Assembly (NCBI GenBank): GCA_950295325.1
Contig: OX485806.1
Span: 22,506,001-22,570,000 of the forward strand
Direction: 5' to 3'
Length of the DNA: 64,000 bases
DNA from: Polytrichum commune
Lineage: Eukaryota; Streptophyta; Polytrichopsida; Polytrichales; Polytrichaceae
Shown: piece after piece, positions 22,474-34,844 of the stretch
How positions within the stretch are numbered: the first letter of the stretch is position 1
Layout: every line of letters begins with the position of its first letter
The notes under the pieces: generated by a model
What the model saw: only the letters and a program-made list of their open reading frames with translations
The model's database searches: none
Told to the model about the DNA's origin: nothing
Program-made: the position numbers and the translations under genes

Positions 22474-24259
22474 CTAACCTTGATAATGTCACACCCTCCG
22501 TTTCACCAAAAAGTGTGATATAAACAAGGTGTGACATACTTGATAATGTCACATTTTGTGCATAATGTGATATTATCAAAATATATGTAGAAAATCAAAA
22601 TATAATTACAATTTTAAAAAAATAACAAATACGAGACTTCAATGTTTTTGAATGTAAAATCTAATTCAAAATTGTGAATAACAACAAAAGCACATCATAA
22701 TGTGTCATTGAGATCAGGTAAAGACCTCTCACTAGAGACAAAGAAGCTTCTAATGTCACATTGTTTTGTTGATGTTAAATGTGCAACACCAATTCTAATG
22801 AGTTTGTCATGGATTTTTTCCATTTCTAACAACTCATGAGTGCTAAAAATCTGAGAACCTTGGCTAGCCATAAAATTCAAAACATCTTTAGCATATTTTT
22901 GTGCATCGCTTAGCTTCACTACTTTAGACTCATCATCACTGCTATCAACAATCAATGGGTCCACTTCCATGGAATCAAGAACCTGTTTGCCATCTTGCAC
23001 TAATTGCACAAGCTCCTCAATAGAAAATTCCACCTCAAAATCATCTTCACCTTCCATGTTTATGTACTCCAAAGGACAAAGCTTTTCTACAGGCTTGCCT
23101 TCAACATCCAAACCCAAATTTAATGCGGCGATGAGTCTACCCAATTCCAAAGTTGCTTCCTTCATTTTGGACTTCATACGTTCATCAAGATTGTTTATAT
23201 CTGCATTCCACTCTGCAGGCAATATGGCGGACTTTCTCCAACAATTTCTAATGGTTTGATCATCTAATTCATGCCATGCCGCCACACACCATAGCATAGC
23301 TTGAAATACATCAACATTCAATTTCCCCAAATCTTCATTTGAGTTGTTACCAATTTGTTGCAAAGTCCAGGCAACAAGCTTGCGCTTATAACACATCTTG
23401 AATGTTGCAATCACTCCTTGATCCAAAGGCTGAACAACTGAAGTCACATTTGGTGGAAGGAACAAGATAGTGATATGGGAGAGTACAAAAGCATTAAACC
23501 CATCTATAACTTTCTTGACCTCACCATGAATATCATGGCGCCCTGCATTATCCATAATAATGCAAATCTTTCTGTCTTTCAATGCCATTCGTCGGTTCTC
23601 ACTCTTCACCCAATGTGTAAAAACATCACCATTCATCCAGGCTGAATTGTTAGAATAATAGTGTACTGTCCTATTTGGATCAAAATTCCGAGGAAAGCAT
23701 CTGGGACACGCTGCTTTGTGAATGAAAACAAGCTTCAATCGCTCCTTCCCTGAGATATTAGTGCAAAGCCCCAATGTCACACGGTCCTTCTTTTTCTTAT
23801 TTCCTTTCGCCTTCCCAATATTCAAAGTCTTATAAGGAGAGGCTCTATAATACAAACCTGTCTCATCAAAATTGAAGATGTCTTGTGGATCATATTTCTT
23901 CAATATGAATGGGATCTTTGCCATGGCCAATGCAACTCCAACTCCAACTCCATCTGCATCTCCACTTTCTCCATGCAGATAATTGAAATTACACAAGGCA
24001 TCCCACTATGCCGAAAGCAGTGAATAAGAGCTCATTCAATGACCCCCAATATGCTTTGCTTTAGCCCATGCTCACCCATGAACAATAATATCGACCCCAT
24101 GCCCACCCATACAATCCATCCATACTTGATATTATCACATTTACACTACGGATTTTGAAAAAAAATAGTGACATTATCAAGGGTGATAGGGATAATAACG
24201 AGGGAGTTTTACACTATGAAAATCGGTTTCAAACTTTTAGGTGACAATATCAAGGTTAG
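22474..24259 (-). mobile_element. pogo/Tigger-type Tc1-mariner transposon, N-terminally deleted
   Basis: Terminal inverted repeats at 22474-22492 (CTAACCTTGATAATGTCAC) and 24241-24259 match over 19 bp with one mismatch. Subterminal copies of CTTGATAATGTCAC lie at 22539-22552 and, inverted, at 24168-24181. The element of about 1.79 kb encloses one transposase ORF on the minus strand. A paralogous host segment at 25095-25390 lacks the insertion. Exact outer boundaries and the TA target duplication are not clear because the outermost bases differ between the ends. Confidence 0.85.
22695..23996 (-). CDS. pogo/CENP-B-like DDE transposase, missing its N-terminal DNA-binding part
   Basis: An open frame of about 433 codons encodes the catalytic region of a DDE superfamily endonuclease (pogo/Tigger/jerky group). 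The acidic residues sit in FNFDETGLYY (D44), IIMDNAGRH (D149) and QPLDQGVI (D192), and the WMNGDVFTHWV and FLPPNVTSVVQPLDQ blocks are typical. The acidic C-terminus (ELVQLVQDG, SSDDES) is usual for the group. Full-length relatives carry a CENP-B/HTH N-terminus; here only its last part (LHGESGDAD) remains and an in-frame TAG lies a few codons upstream. The track start is TTG; the first ATG is near 23924. The copy probably cannot bind its own ends unless an upstream exon exists. No frameshift was seen in the rest. Confidence 0.88.
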   Translation of the reverse strand: MCNFNYLHGESGDADGVGVGVALAMAKIPFILKKYDPQDIFNFDETGLYYRASPYKTLNIGKAKGNKKKKDRVTLGLCTNISGKERLKLVFIHKAACPRCFPRNFDPNRTVHYYSNNSAWMNGDVFTHWVKSENRRMALKDRKICIIMDNAGRHDIHGEVKKVIDGFNAFVLSHITILFLPPNVTSVVQPLDQGVIATFKMCYKRKLVAWTLQQIGNNSNEDLGKLNVDVFQAMLWCVAAWHELDDQTIRNCWRKSAILPAEWNADINNLDERMKSKMKEATLELGRLIAALNLGLDVEGKPVEKLCPLEYINMEGEDDFEVEFSIEELVQLVQDGKQVLDSMEVDPLIVDSSDDESKVVKLSDAQKYAKDVLNFMASQGSQIFSTHELLEMEKIHDKLIRIGVAHLTSTKQCDIRSFFVSSERSLPDLNDTL

Positions 24260-24261
24260 AC

Positions 24262-25500
24262 TGTGCACTAAAACATCCGAATGACACTAATTGTCTTGTT
24301 GGTGACAACTAAAGAGGGTGTCAAACGACACCCGATGTTACATGATAAGTCATGAAGCTCATTCTAACTATCATGGCACACCAGTTTTAATGTCACATCA
24401 TATTGTAGCTCTCTAGCAGCTTGAGCACCTTTCTGCCTCGAGTTCTGCCTACTAATTAATTAAGTTAGTGCGAAAGTAAGTTAGGCAAACCAAAAAACAA
24501 TATTTTAAAAGTGGGCAAATTAAAATAGTAATTTAAGATAAGTTAGACATTCATCCAAGTCATTCCTATAATTCATGGATGTTTTTCCTAATATCATCTA
24601 TGGTAGCTATGATTAACCTAAACACTTCCCGAAAACCAACTTTTATTACCTTGAAGTTTGTCTTTTACTTGTATGTCAGGGTTTTGCTTTGTGTGAGAGT
24701 TATAAGGAGTGGTCTTTGTGAGAGACTAAGTCACTTGCATTAGTGTGATTTAGGCACTCTTTGAATGTTATTTCTTTCTTTTTTTTGAACAATCAACGAA
24801 ATTAACTTCCCATAAATTTAGACACCTCCAAAATTAATTATGTTATGCCCAAGCTGCTAGAAAGCTACAGTATGTTTTCAAATAATTTTAACTAAATCAA
24901 ATGTTTATTGTTGTTCGTATGTGATAAACTAACCCGATTGTTGATAAATTAGTAAAGAGTGCATCACCAACGTTTCATTGAAAGTCTACATGTTCATTAG
25001 TAGACCATGAGATGGCTTCTTTATATATATATAGAAGAAGAAGAACTCCGGTTCATGTAGAGACTCCGGCTTCTTTATATATATATATATATAGACATCA
25101 ATTGGAAGCCACTTGAATAAGTCTCATACGAAACAATGGACATGGTGGTAATTTAGAGGGTTGATTCCGTTGCAATCAATGGAATAAATTTAGTACCCTA
25201 AACGTCTATTTTAGTGTGGCCCACACTACCAATTCATTGTTGGCTCACGCTAAATTATCATGCAATCACTTGGTGGCAACTAGAGAGGGTGTTATACGAC
25301 ACTTGATGCCATATGACAAGTCATGAAGACCCCTTTTCAACTAACTTGGCACATCAATTTTAACGTCACATTAAATTAGATGTTAACTGTGTGTTTTAAG
25401 TGTGATAAACTAACCCAAATCATTGATTATTCAGTAAACAAATGCATCAACATCCTTTCATTGAAAATTTACATATTCATCAGTAGACCATGAGATGGCT
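24262..25500. repeat. Tandem host duplication, including an element-free paralogue of the transposon insertion site
   Basis: 25095-25390 (AATAAGTCTCATACGAAACA, ATGGTGGTAATTT, GAGAGGGTGTTATACGACAC, GACAAGTCATGAAG) matches 22385-22470 followed directly by 24290-24400, that is, the sequences on the two sides of the transposon. 25385-25500 (GTGATAAACTAACCC, GTAGACCATGAGATGGCT) likewise matches 24915-25018. Copy 1 was therefore enlarged by the transposon and by extra sequence at 24400-24890, while copy 2 keeps a shorter form. There is no ORF. Confidence 0.75.
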
Positions 25501-25523
25501 AATTGACCCTTCTGAGGAGAAGA

Positions 25524-25999
25524 AGGGCCACCTCACACATGAGCCAAGAGTCATGACCATGGAAAGTGTCCAAAGGCCGTCCCAAGACACCTCCGCAATC
25601 GTGTAGTGTGGTCATGGATCCTCAAGTGTAGTATGAAGCCATATGTGACCGGGACCTCAATCAAATGTTATTTCAATGAATTTCTATTCATGCGGGTCCC
25701 CACAAATGATAAAATAGAATAAATCAACGGTTGTGAGTGTTCGGTTTCCCATTTTTGTGTTAGGCCTACCTCAAAGAGGTGGTTTTTCATAATAGTCCAA
25801 GTGACCATGAAACATGATCCATTTGATACCATGCAGGAATCCACGTAGCCTTTACATCCATCTTGCATTCACATACTCCATTGGTCCCTCAAGCGTAGTG
25901 TGAAGCTTGAACTTGGACCAGATCCCGCCTTTTCCACCAATGAGAGGTATTTGAAGTGTAATGGTCACGGGCTCTCAGTCTCGTGTGTGAAGTGACCCT
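25524..25999 (+). repeat. TIR element, family C copy 2
   Basis: Ends GGGCCACCTCACACATGAGC and CTCGTGTGTGAAGTGACCCT are inverted repeats, extending inward with ATGACCATG / GGTCACGGGCTC. The body matches 51949-52454 in the opposite orientation almost throughout (for example CACAACCGTTGGTTTATTC in inverse, CATGTTTCATGG in inverse). It is non-coding. Confidence 0.8.
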
Positions 26000-26302
26000 G
26001 CACATACATACATAACTTGGTACCGATTTTCATCCTATATCGAGGTAGGGTATAGAAATTAGGATGGAAATAAATCAAGAAGTCCAAAAAAAAAAAAAAA
26101 CAATTCTTAAATCTGAAATGGATATGCCATAACATTATTTAGGTCATTAGGTTCGTTCGTGGGCCCATGAATGTATGTGGGATTATCAAAGGATCACGCA
26201 GAATATGTTGGGAGAACGAGTCAATGCAACGTTGAATATGTATGTGGAATATGAGTTTCTTCACTTAAACAAAATTCCCGAAAGATCTTCTACTAACTCC
26301 CA

Positions 26303-26345
26303 AAAACCCTAACCCCCCCAAACCCTAAACCCCAAACCCCAACTC
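26303..26345. repeat. Degenerate telomere-like CCCTAAA stretch
   Basis: Short run of CCCTAA, CCCTAAA and CCCCAAA words, reminiscent of plant telomere repeats but only about six degenerate units, so a chance or decayed interstitial tract. From 26000 to 28017 I find no gene; a G13 tract lies at 27561-27573. Confidence 0.5.
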
Positions 26346-28017
26346 CCCTTTTCGGAATGAGGAGGACAAGCCCAAGAGATTGTGTAATGGTATGACCACA
26401 ACTTCCTCCAAAATACTTAGTCTTTTTTCTATTATTTGTAAGGTAGAAATATGGAAAATGGTGAAAACAAGCTGATTCGGCCACAAGTTGTGGCTTGAAA
26501 TGTATGCAGTATATATACATAGAGTTTGAATAGAGGAAATGATGAGTAATGCAAGTTGTTTTATACTTTTATTCCTTGTTAATACATAGTTATATTTTTT
26601 CAAAGAGATAAGTAAATCAAGCCCCGGGCTAAATCACATTTGTGTTCGGCTAGGCCCCGCCCCTCTCATGCCTCCTTCACTGCTTGGTATTCTTGCCCGC
26701 ACCTGCGTGGGAACTCTTCCCTGTTGGGAACCAATGTGACAATGAAGGTATGATGTTGGTAGAAATTGTGTTTCTTGGAAACTCTATGTGAGCCCAATTC
26801 CTTGTAGAAACTGAGGTAGAAGTTGCACCCAAGTTTTTTAGAAATAAAGCATGCGTGATATTTAGCAAAAAACTCCCAAACAAATGACTATATGGCCGTA
26901 CCTAGAAAAATGGACTCTTCCAAGGATTTTGTCTATGAAAAGTAGTTTATGTATAGCTAAGAATGTCAAGGGTGACTCCATAGAAAAATGAATCATTTGT
27001 CAATGTCATTCTTCAAAGCATACATATATTTGACGGGAAATGATAAGAGATTTGTGCATATGTGATTGACTTAAGTTCGATACCATTTGTTGTGGCATAT
27101 GATTGTATGTTGGTTCCTCTTTTGGGGTAGGATTGGGTTAGAGTAATTTTAATCTCATAGACCAAGTAAATTTTGATACTATGTTTGTTTGATACAATCG
27201 CGTAGAGCATAGAAGTGTTTTGGTGGTTTTAAGGGTTAATTTCTAAAATTTCACTGCCCTTTGGATGGGAGAGGAAGGCCATTTGTAAATCATAAATACC
27301 TAAGGAAGGTGGACATCAATTGAAACATGACATTGAGAATGTGGGGGGTTGGGCATAGGGCAAGGTATTAAACAACCACTTTGCATTGATTACTCTTTCA
27401 AGTAGATGAATTTGGGTCTCGGGTTTTGCCTAATGGAACATAACATATATCAATCCTCATGGAGCATATTGTGGGCCCTCGCATCTTTAGAAAATTATTC
27501 CCATTGAATCCACTTGCCAATTGAATTCAACATGAATATAGGTTGAGGCATGAGGGCCCCGGGGGGGGGGGGGTATATGATAAATTTGTGGATATTTTTA
27601 CTTGTTGATTGGCTTGCATTGATCATGAATCATTCTTGACCTTGGAGGGGAAGTTGACATATTGTGCTACATGTTATTGCTTGGTACCCGAGACCCACCA
27701 TACCTTTCTTCCCCCAAGTCAAAACCATAAATAACCACATGTTGCTTATTAATGATACGAATTATTCTAAGACATGATTTAAAAAGGAAAGCATGTGTAT
27801 GAAGTTTGAACTCAATTTTCCGGAGGTGTCCATAGACAACAATGATGAGATTCCCAACATCCAATTAATCTTCAAAATTTGTATTGAGTTCCTAAAACAT
27901 CATTATTGGTCATGAGGTGTATGAAAACACCACAAGTGATAAGCAAGTTCGACACTTTGGTGCCAAATTGCAATTTGTTTGAGGTGACACATGGGTTTTT
28001 TGTGAAGATTTAACTAC

Positions 28018-28225
28018 TCATCCCATTAAGTATGTTTTACTGTTGGGAGTTATGCAACTCTACAACTAAGTAATGAGTGTAAAATTTTACCAAGAAAAAT
28101 CACTTATGTTCTATAATGTCCGAACAACCTATCAAACTTTTGTTAGTAATAAAATGAAACTCGTGAGTAAGATGTTCTTGCATTGCGTGATTACAAATAG
28201 TAACACACACTAAGTGGGATAATCA
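28018..28225. repeat. Family E MITE-like element (diverged)
   Basis: The ends TCATCCCATTAAGTATG and CACACTAAGTGGGATAAT are imperfect inverted repeats. The interior shows TTACTGTTGGGAGTTATGCA, ATTTTACCAAGAAAAATCA and ACTTTTGTTAGTAA, in the same order as in 12897-13105 and 16236-16446. Confidence 0.65.
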
Positions 28226-28686
28226 GGGCCAATTTACACTATGGACCATGAAGCTGGACCAGGGCTCTGCAAGGTAGTTGATTGGCTATTGAAGTTTTCC
28301 CGGGACACCTTCGGTTTACACTAAGGAAAAAATAGCAAAGGGACTACGGAGGTCGAGGTCCCCAAAACATGAGTTTTAAGGCCTAATAAAAGCATTGACA
28401 TGGCCCAACAGGTTTTGCGGTGAGAGAGGCACAAGAGGTGGTTTGGTAGGAAAAGGCAAGGGCCCATGTCAAAGAAATGCCATTTTAATAAAACATTAAT
28501 GTATCTACCCTCTCTATGCCTTAATTATATCATAGCCCATGAGACACACCATTACTACCTTGCCCTACCCCTTAAACCGGCTCCCACGTGTTTCACCAAA
28601 CAACGTGGGATATCTAGAACTCAAGAATTCAAGTGCAGCTTTGTTTTTATAGTTTACCAACTGCAAAGTTTGGAATTTGGGGGCTT

Positions 28687-28737
28687 GTAATATACTGTTG
28701 GAAAGGTCTTGCAAATACCTTTCCAACGGTATATTAC
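28687..28737. other. 21-bp stem / 9-nt loop hairpin
   Basis: 28687-28707 (GTAATATACTGTTGGAAAGG plus T) pairs with 28717-28737 with a single mismatch around the loop CTTGCAAAT. Weaker pairing may extend outward (GCAGCTTTGTTTTT near 28635 against CAGCTGCAAAACAAAAA near 28763). No poly-T tail or gene context indicates a terminator. It could be a tiny foldback insertion or a small-RNA precursor. Confidence 0.7.
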
Positions 28738-28875
28738 ATACCCTGAAAAGTTAAAAAATTACAGCTGCAAAACAAAAAACAAAAATCTGTAGTTCTTTAG
28801 TGACTGTAGATCAGGGTGGTCAAAAGAATTGCAATGGGAAAACGATTGCGGTTCTTTTTTCGCATAGTTTTTTAC

Positions 28876-29195
28876 TACATTAAATAGGATATTTAGTGTT
28901 TGATACACTAAATATGAATGCATACACTAAATATTAACAACCCTATGAAAGTAAGTAGCATTAAATGTAAAATCGAACACTAAATATCAACTATAGTAAT
29001 ATGTGGAAGTTACATGCTTGAATTTAGTGTTAGTAAGGATATAAAAATAAATATAGATGATAAAAAGAGAATTCCAACATATCTTCTAGAAAATCTTCTA
29101 ACACTAATTATCAAATAATTGATAATTAGTGTTGAGCAAGGTAGGGTGGTAACAACATTAAATATAATCAAACACTTAATATCGTATTTAGTGTA
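28876..29195. repeat. Non-autonomous TIR element related to 15108-15434
   Basis: The left TACATTAAATAGGATATTTA and right TTAATATCGTATTTAGTGTA ends are inverted, with TA at each border. A perfect 15-bp inverted repeat AACACTAATTATCAA lies at 29100-29114 and 29119-29133 inside it. It is about 320 bp, like 15108-15434, and non-coding. Confidence 0.65.
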
Positions 29196-30067
29196 GTGAC
29201 AACACAAGGTACATGTCACATGTACAAATTAAATCGCTCGTTTTTTTCTGTAAAAATTGTTGTGAGAAGATTCGCAAGCCACATCTTTGACATATTTAAC
29301 AAGAAGGGAAGACAAGTGAAGCCCAAGAGAAGACAAGAGAATGGTCAAACTTGAATTTTTTTCAAAACTGCCCTTTTTGGGCATGTATTAAAAAAAATCA
29401 GCACCTTAACTTTTTGGTGCATGGTCATTCTTCTTGGTCCACATTCGGTTTACACCTAGAGAGGGGCCCAAGGCTTTCAAAACTAATTTTTAAAAAAGTC
29501 GGACGATAAGAAGTTGGACCATGAACTCGGACCACTGACAAAGGCCATCTTCCATGGGCCGACTTCATGATCCATAGTGTAAACTGACCCTCAATGTAGT
29601 TAAAAAAAAACGACACGTGCCACTTGGCTTGAAAAAAATACCAAACATGCTTCGAACTACGGCACTTAGAAACTATGATGGATATTCTTAGGTACCACCA
29701 AATATTTTTCCTCCATTATTATTATTCGACTCATAATTTCTCAAAGTCACGGAGAGTGGGTGGTGGGTTGTTTGTTGACAAAGTTGGGAGGACGAAGGAA
29801 GGGCTAGTGGGTGTGTAAGTTGTGTACATAAACATGGCACTTATTACTTGTACATGTTTTGGGGGGGGGGGGGGGGGGGTCGTCGTAAGACCCGGTTGAA
29901 CTAGGAGGCCCCACCTTGGTTCCTCATATCAAGGATGGATGGATCCATAGATAGATAATTATTAAGGGCCATAGGCCTTACGAATAGAGGGGCGGTCGAG
30001 TAGACGGTACTCCATCACTTGCCTTCCCATACTCGTGGCTAGGCATACTACTTTCACGATTAGTATG

Positions 30068-30490
30068 CTAAGGTACATGGGTCTTAAACGGTTACTTTTT
30101 CCGACTAGCGCCGACTAGCCCACTTCGCCTACGTTATGAGACATGCGATTAGTACAAGATGGTTGCCAAGGTAGCCGCTTTCCTCGTGGTTTTTGAAGTT
30201 CATAAAAATATTTTTTTATTCATTATCAAAGTGAAGATTTTCGTGCTCATTAAATGGTCATGCAGATCTTCCACCAATGTTGATCGTTGAGCTTAGAATG
30301 GTTATCATGTTTTGAGCACGCAATTCGATTTGATGTTTCCTGGAAAAATTCTCTTTTTGGTATATGTTCTTGGAGTCGCACAAAACCACATACCATTCAA
30401 TATATGTGTATGATTACGAGAAGTAACCGAACTAGGTGCGTCTACCTTACATATGGGTGGATTTACACCGTGCTCTAAGACCAAAGAAAC
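30068..30490. repeat. Dispersed repeat family D, copy 1
   Basis: Shares with 44148-44480 and 58634-58990 the order GGGTCTTAAACGGTTACTTT, TTCCGACTAG, AGTACAAGATGGTT, TCATTATCAAAGTGAAGATT, TTAAATGGTCATGCAG and TTTTGAGCA..CAAT. No TIRs or ORF are evident. A G19 tract at 29861-29879 lies upstream and a C17 tract at 30730-30746 downstream. Confidence 0.65.
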
Positions 30491-31024
30491 GACAAAATGG
30501 AGTGAATCTATTGGTCGAAGCAAAAACTTTGGACCCAAGGAGTTTACACCATGGTCCTAATTCCAAGTATTTAAAATGAAGTGTCACTAATGTGGCATCA
30601 CGTTCCCATCAAATATTAGCACTTCCCATCCAAGAAACTACTCCTCCTAGTTTGAGAAACCAAATCTCCAAGTTTGGATTCAGGCTTGAGTCTAGAAATA
30701 AAGTTCATTGTGTATGTGTGTATGTTGATCCCCCCCCCCCCCCCCCTCAAGAACACAAATCTAATTGAAGTTCATCATGAGGTGTTTCAAACCCACGTTT
30801 CTTGAACATGAACCCTAATGTAAATGCACTCCAAATAAGCAACATAAACTTCATGGCGTTTTAGATAAGCTCACCAGTTGGGAAGGTGAAAATGCATTCA
30901 TTGATTCTTTGGCTTAATATGTTTATTCATTAAATAAAAATTGGATAGTAAATACCTATACATCTGACAAACCTTGAACTAGTTTAGGTTAGATTGGAAT
31001 TTATTTGGAATGAATCAACACTCA

Positions 31025-31093
<69 letters not shown>
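31025..31093. repeat. Compound (AT)n(AG)n microsatellite
   Basis: About 21 bp of AT dinucleotide followed directly by 48 bp of AG. The same compound order, AT then AG, recurs at 36533-36591. Open frames through it are artefacts. Confidence 0.95.
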
Positions 31094-31095
<2 letters not shown>

Positions 31096-31199
31096 TTTAT
31101 AGTAGAGGCCCAAATTCATCCACGATCGATGAGTTTACGTAGACACCATAGCCTTGAACGTAATGGTAACTTTTTGGCAGAGGAGGTTTCATAAGGGAT

Positions 31200-34100
31200 T
31201 ATCCTAAATATTGTATTTAGTGTTCTACAGAAGTTCATGTCACTGCACTTACTTTTTTAATGACACTTCTTAGGAATAAAGTGACAAGTGTTGTCATGGA
31301 TGATTGAAATCTAGATGAATTCCATGGCAATTTATGAAACAAAGATTGGTATATTCTACATCCTAACAATTTTGTAATGAAATCTTGTGATGGATGGTTG
31401 AAATTTGGACGAAAAATCACTTAGTATGTGACCATAATTGCAACATCGTAAATCTACAATGCCCAAATTTTTACAAGGAATGACAAATAAGGTTAGGTTT
31501 ACATTTAGTATTGGTGACACTACACGGGCAATTTACAATTAGTATTGAGCAAGACAAATGGAATTGGTGACACTAAAGACAACATTTAGTGTAGTTCCTT
31601 CAATGTCAAACCTCATAAATTCCATTTCAAAGCATGCAAAACTTTAAACTATGAATGTAAAGTGCAATTGGAGTAGAATATAATACTTATACTACAAAGA
31701 TCTCATCGAGGAGGAGGCTTATAGTCTTGTCCAAAAATGTTGCCCTCTTAGGCGGCCACGTCACTCGTTAGGGTTAGGGTTTTTAACTATTCTTGGGTTG
31801 TTGGGAAAGTGGAAGAAAGAGAAAGAGAAATGACCATAGAAATTCTTTTGCCCACAACCAAAATAATGCACGTGCATAAAAAGGTGGTGGATTGATGTAT
31901 TGCCTACCTTTCGCTAGGTGGGCTGCATGAGGTAAAGATATTGAGTGAGGTGTGCAAGGTGTAGGGTGCATACAAAGGATTGTTTTTTTTTTCTATTTTC
32001 TATTTAAAGAACAAATTAATGTCAGTCCTAGGAATATTAAGGGTATCTAATTTTTTAAGGAAGGTTGTATGTAGTAAAAATTTGATGCCTACAATGAGGA
32101 CGATGAGCGGAGCAACCAACCATCTATGTTGTCGAGCATCAAAGGCATAGAGATGAGTGGATTGTATTCATCAAGGTTATGTTGGGTTCCAAACTGTAAC
32201 ATGTGTATATTTATTAGTTACCTTTTGCTATCTCTGATTCCAACTAGACTCTATTATTTGTAAGACTAGAGGGCTCCACCTTGGGAGATCTAATAGTTCT
32301 GAAAGGCAAAGGGAAGTTACCCACTAGTTGGGACTATGGTGTTACATAATGTTCTTGCCTCGTAAGTAACGACCGTTATTTCAAAGCCCTTAACTCACTC
32401 CAAAAGCATAGAGGGAGAGCCTATATGCATGAGAACTAGTTGAGGGTTAACGATATGCTTGAGGACTAGTTGGCAAGAGGTTCAATTTTTAGTTCCTTCA
32501 AATATATAAGGCTCAAGGTTGGGTGGATCATGCCTCTTATTTTTCCTTTTTTTCTTGAGATACATTACATTGGTATTAGAGCTCCAAAGATCTTGTACCT
32601 TGGTGTTTTGGGTGTTATTACTTTTATGTTGAGTGACGTTTGTGTTTCTAGTTGGGGAGAGAATTGAAGTTATTTAGTGTCACTTACTATTGAATATGAT
32701 ATTTAGTGTCACAAACTATTTGGGTTGACATTCCAGCCACATTGTACAAACTATCCTGGGGGGTCACTCCCTTGTATTTAGTGGGAACACTTGAATTAGG
32801 CGCTTTTAAGAGGGTATTGTATTGGAGAAGGTAAAAATTGTGGACCCCATTATAATATAATTTTACAATTCAATATTTTTTAGGACCCTAGGGTAGGTTA
32901 ACTTGGTATTTGTTCTTCTTTTACATGGGCATATGGTAGTTATAGCTTGCAATTTTTGTTTATATCATGTAAAATCTAACACTTACACATACAATATCAT
33001 AATTCACGCATCAACACAACATGCACACAATTTAGCTTCCTAGATTCCATTCTATTCATTCAAAACAAACACACATGAAAATGGTGTTAAAATGCTTGTT
33101 TTTCAAAACACATGCAAATTGCTTCCAATTTTGTTTTTTTTTAAATAAAAAACAATTGCATGCATACATGTGGCATTAGAACACAACCATCCAACACCAA
33201 TCACAAAGTTTGTTTTAAGGTTTACACATTTAGATATTGTAAACTAAGCTTTAAGGCCATAGCCTAGCCGAAGAGGCCAAATTTTCAGTTTAATTGCTTT
33301 TCATTTAACAAATAGCAATTAAGATCTTATTCTCAATGAGATCGGAAGGTGATAACCACTTAGGACGGTTATTGCATGTAATCTCCTTCTCTTCCCTCTT
33401 GGTGGAATAAGGAGAAGGTTGGTTAGAAAAGAAGGGGGTATTTGCTAGTTGTAATATCCAACATAGTCTTGTAGAAGGCAATAGGCTTAGTATTGGCGAT
33501 ACTCAATGATTGAGATTGGCAAATAGATAGAGCCCGGGAAGGCAATAAATTTGAATAGTGTGGCTTAGATTCTTGAAACATGCTAATCATGTTCTGTGAG
33601 TAAGTTTTGTGGCTTATGATAAATATGATATTCATTATTAAAGTTTGTAATATAAAATCAATTAGTAGGTGAAACTGATGTGAGAGATGTCAATGAGCAA
33701 AGTGTGCATTCAAGCAAATAGTATGCTAACGTAAAACGAGCGAATTGGTTGAAAGAAGATCAAATTATGATGATAATGATTAAATAAATTATAGGAAATA
33801 GCCTTGTGAAAAGAGGATCGCTAAAGAAAAAGAAGGCAAGTTTGACAAGTTCATGACTGAGAGAAAGGTTAGGAAGATTATGGCTTCAGAACCATTAAAT
33901 TGTGAGTGATAGCGAGGAGAAAACTAAGAGCAAGTGGAAGAAAGATTGTGAGAATCGAACTTGAACTTGAAAGACAAGTCTTAGGCAATAAGCTCAAATA
34001 AGATAAAGTCACGATATGAAAGTAAGTGAGCCACTAGCGATAATCCAAAGAGGAGAGGAAGCTAAGTGAGAAACTCAAGCAATTGAGGCCAGTAGAGGTT

Positions 34101-34500
34101 GAGTGTTGAGTAATGTAGGAGTTAATGAAAAGATAGCAAGAGCAATAGTATCAGAGAAAGACGAATGTCAAGGCTCAAGAAGGAGCAATTGCAGGTTGAA
34201 AGTTGTAGTCATAATTGAATGTGCTAACTTTAGGTGATAGCCTTGAGCTATGAACCATGAGAGTGGAGATTAGGTTTAATAAAGAAGAAATGAAGGAGTA
34301 AAAAACCTAGATATTATCAGAATCTTTCAATTAATGTGACATTAATCCTTATAGACACTAGCTTAGTCTTCCTTGAGACTTAGATCCCCGCATTATTTTC
34401 TTGGGTTAGTTTGAAGCATAGTGGAAAACATTAACTACAAATATGAAGCAATATTTGCCATTGTTCTAGTTCAAGTGGTCAAAACCATGCAATACACAAC
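31200..34500. other. Gene-free stretch with fragments of TTAGTG-type elements
   Basis: No supported gene. Short pieces of TATTTAGTGT/ACACTAAA appear at 31205, 31500-31600 and 32670-32720, the last being two closely spaced copies around TTACTATTGAATATGATA. The rest (32730-34500) is AT-rich, low in CpG and shows no recognisable protein or structured repeat. Confidence 0.5.
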
Positions 34501-34844
34501 ATCTATCTTTCTATGCTAAAGACAAAAAGTTCAAACCCTAACTTTGACCCAACGCTCCAAACTATACAATTTGCCAGAAACATTACTACAATCTCTGCCT
34601 AAAATCTTACCCAAAACAATTAATGAGCAGTTGGAGGTTTGTACTTTTTCATTTCCTCAAACAAACCAATTTTGCACTTCCACATCACAGTATGAATCAC
34701 ATAGGGCATCTTGGAGAACTTTAAACTCAATGATACTCAATTGAGCTTTTGGCTTAGCTGACAAATGCAAATTTGAATCGCTTTGATAAGCAGTAGTTCT
34801 TCTTAAACCAACCCATATTTTGCACATATTGGTTGCTCACATAT

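Noticed and set aside
26303-26345. Interstitial telomere or chromosome-end signature
   Set aside because: Only a few degenerate CCCTAAA-like units, not a real telomeric array.
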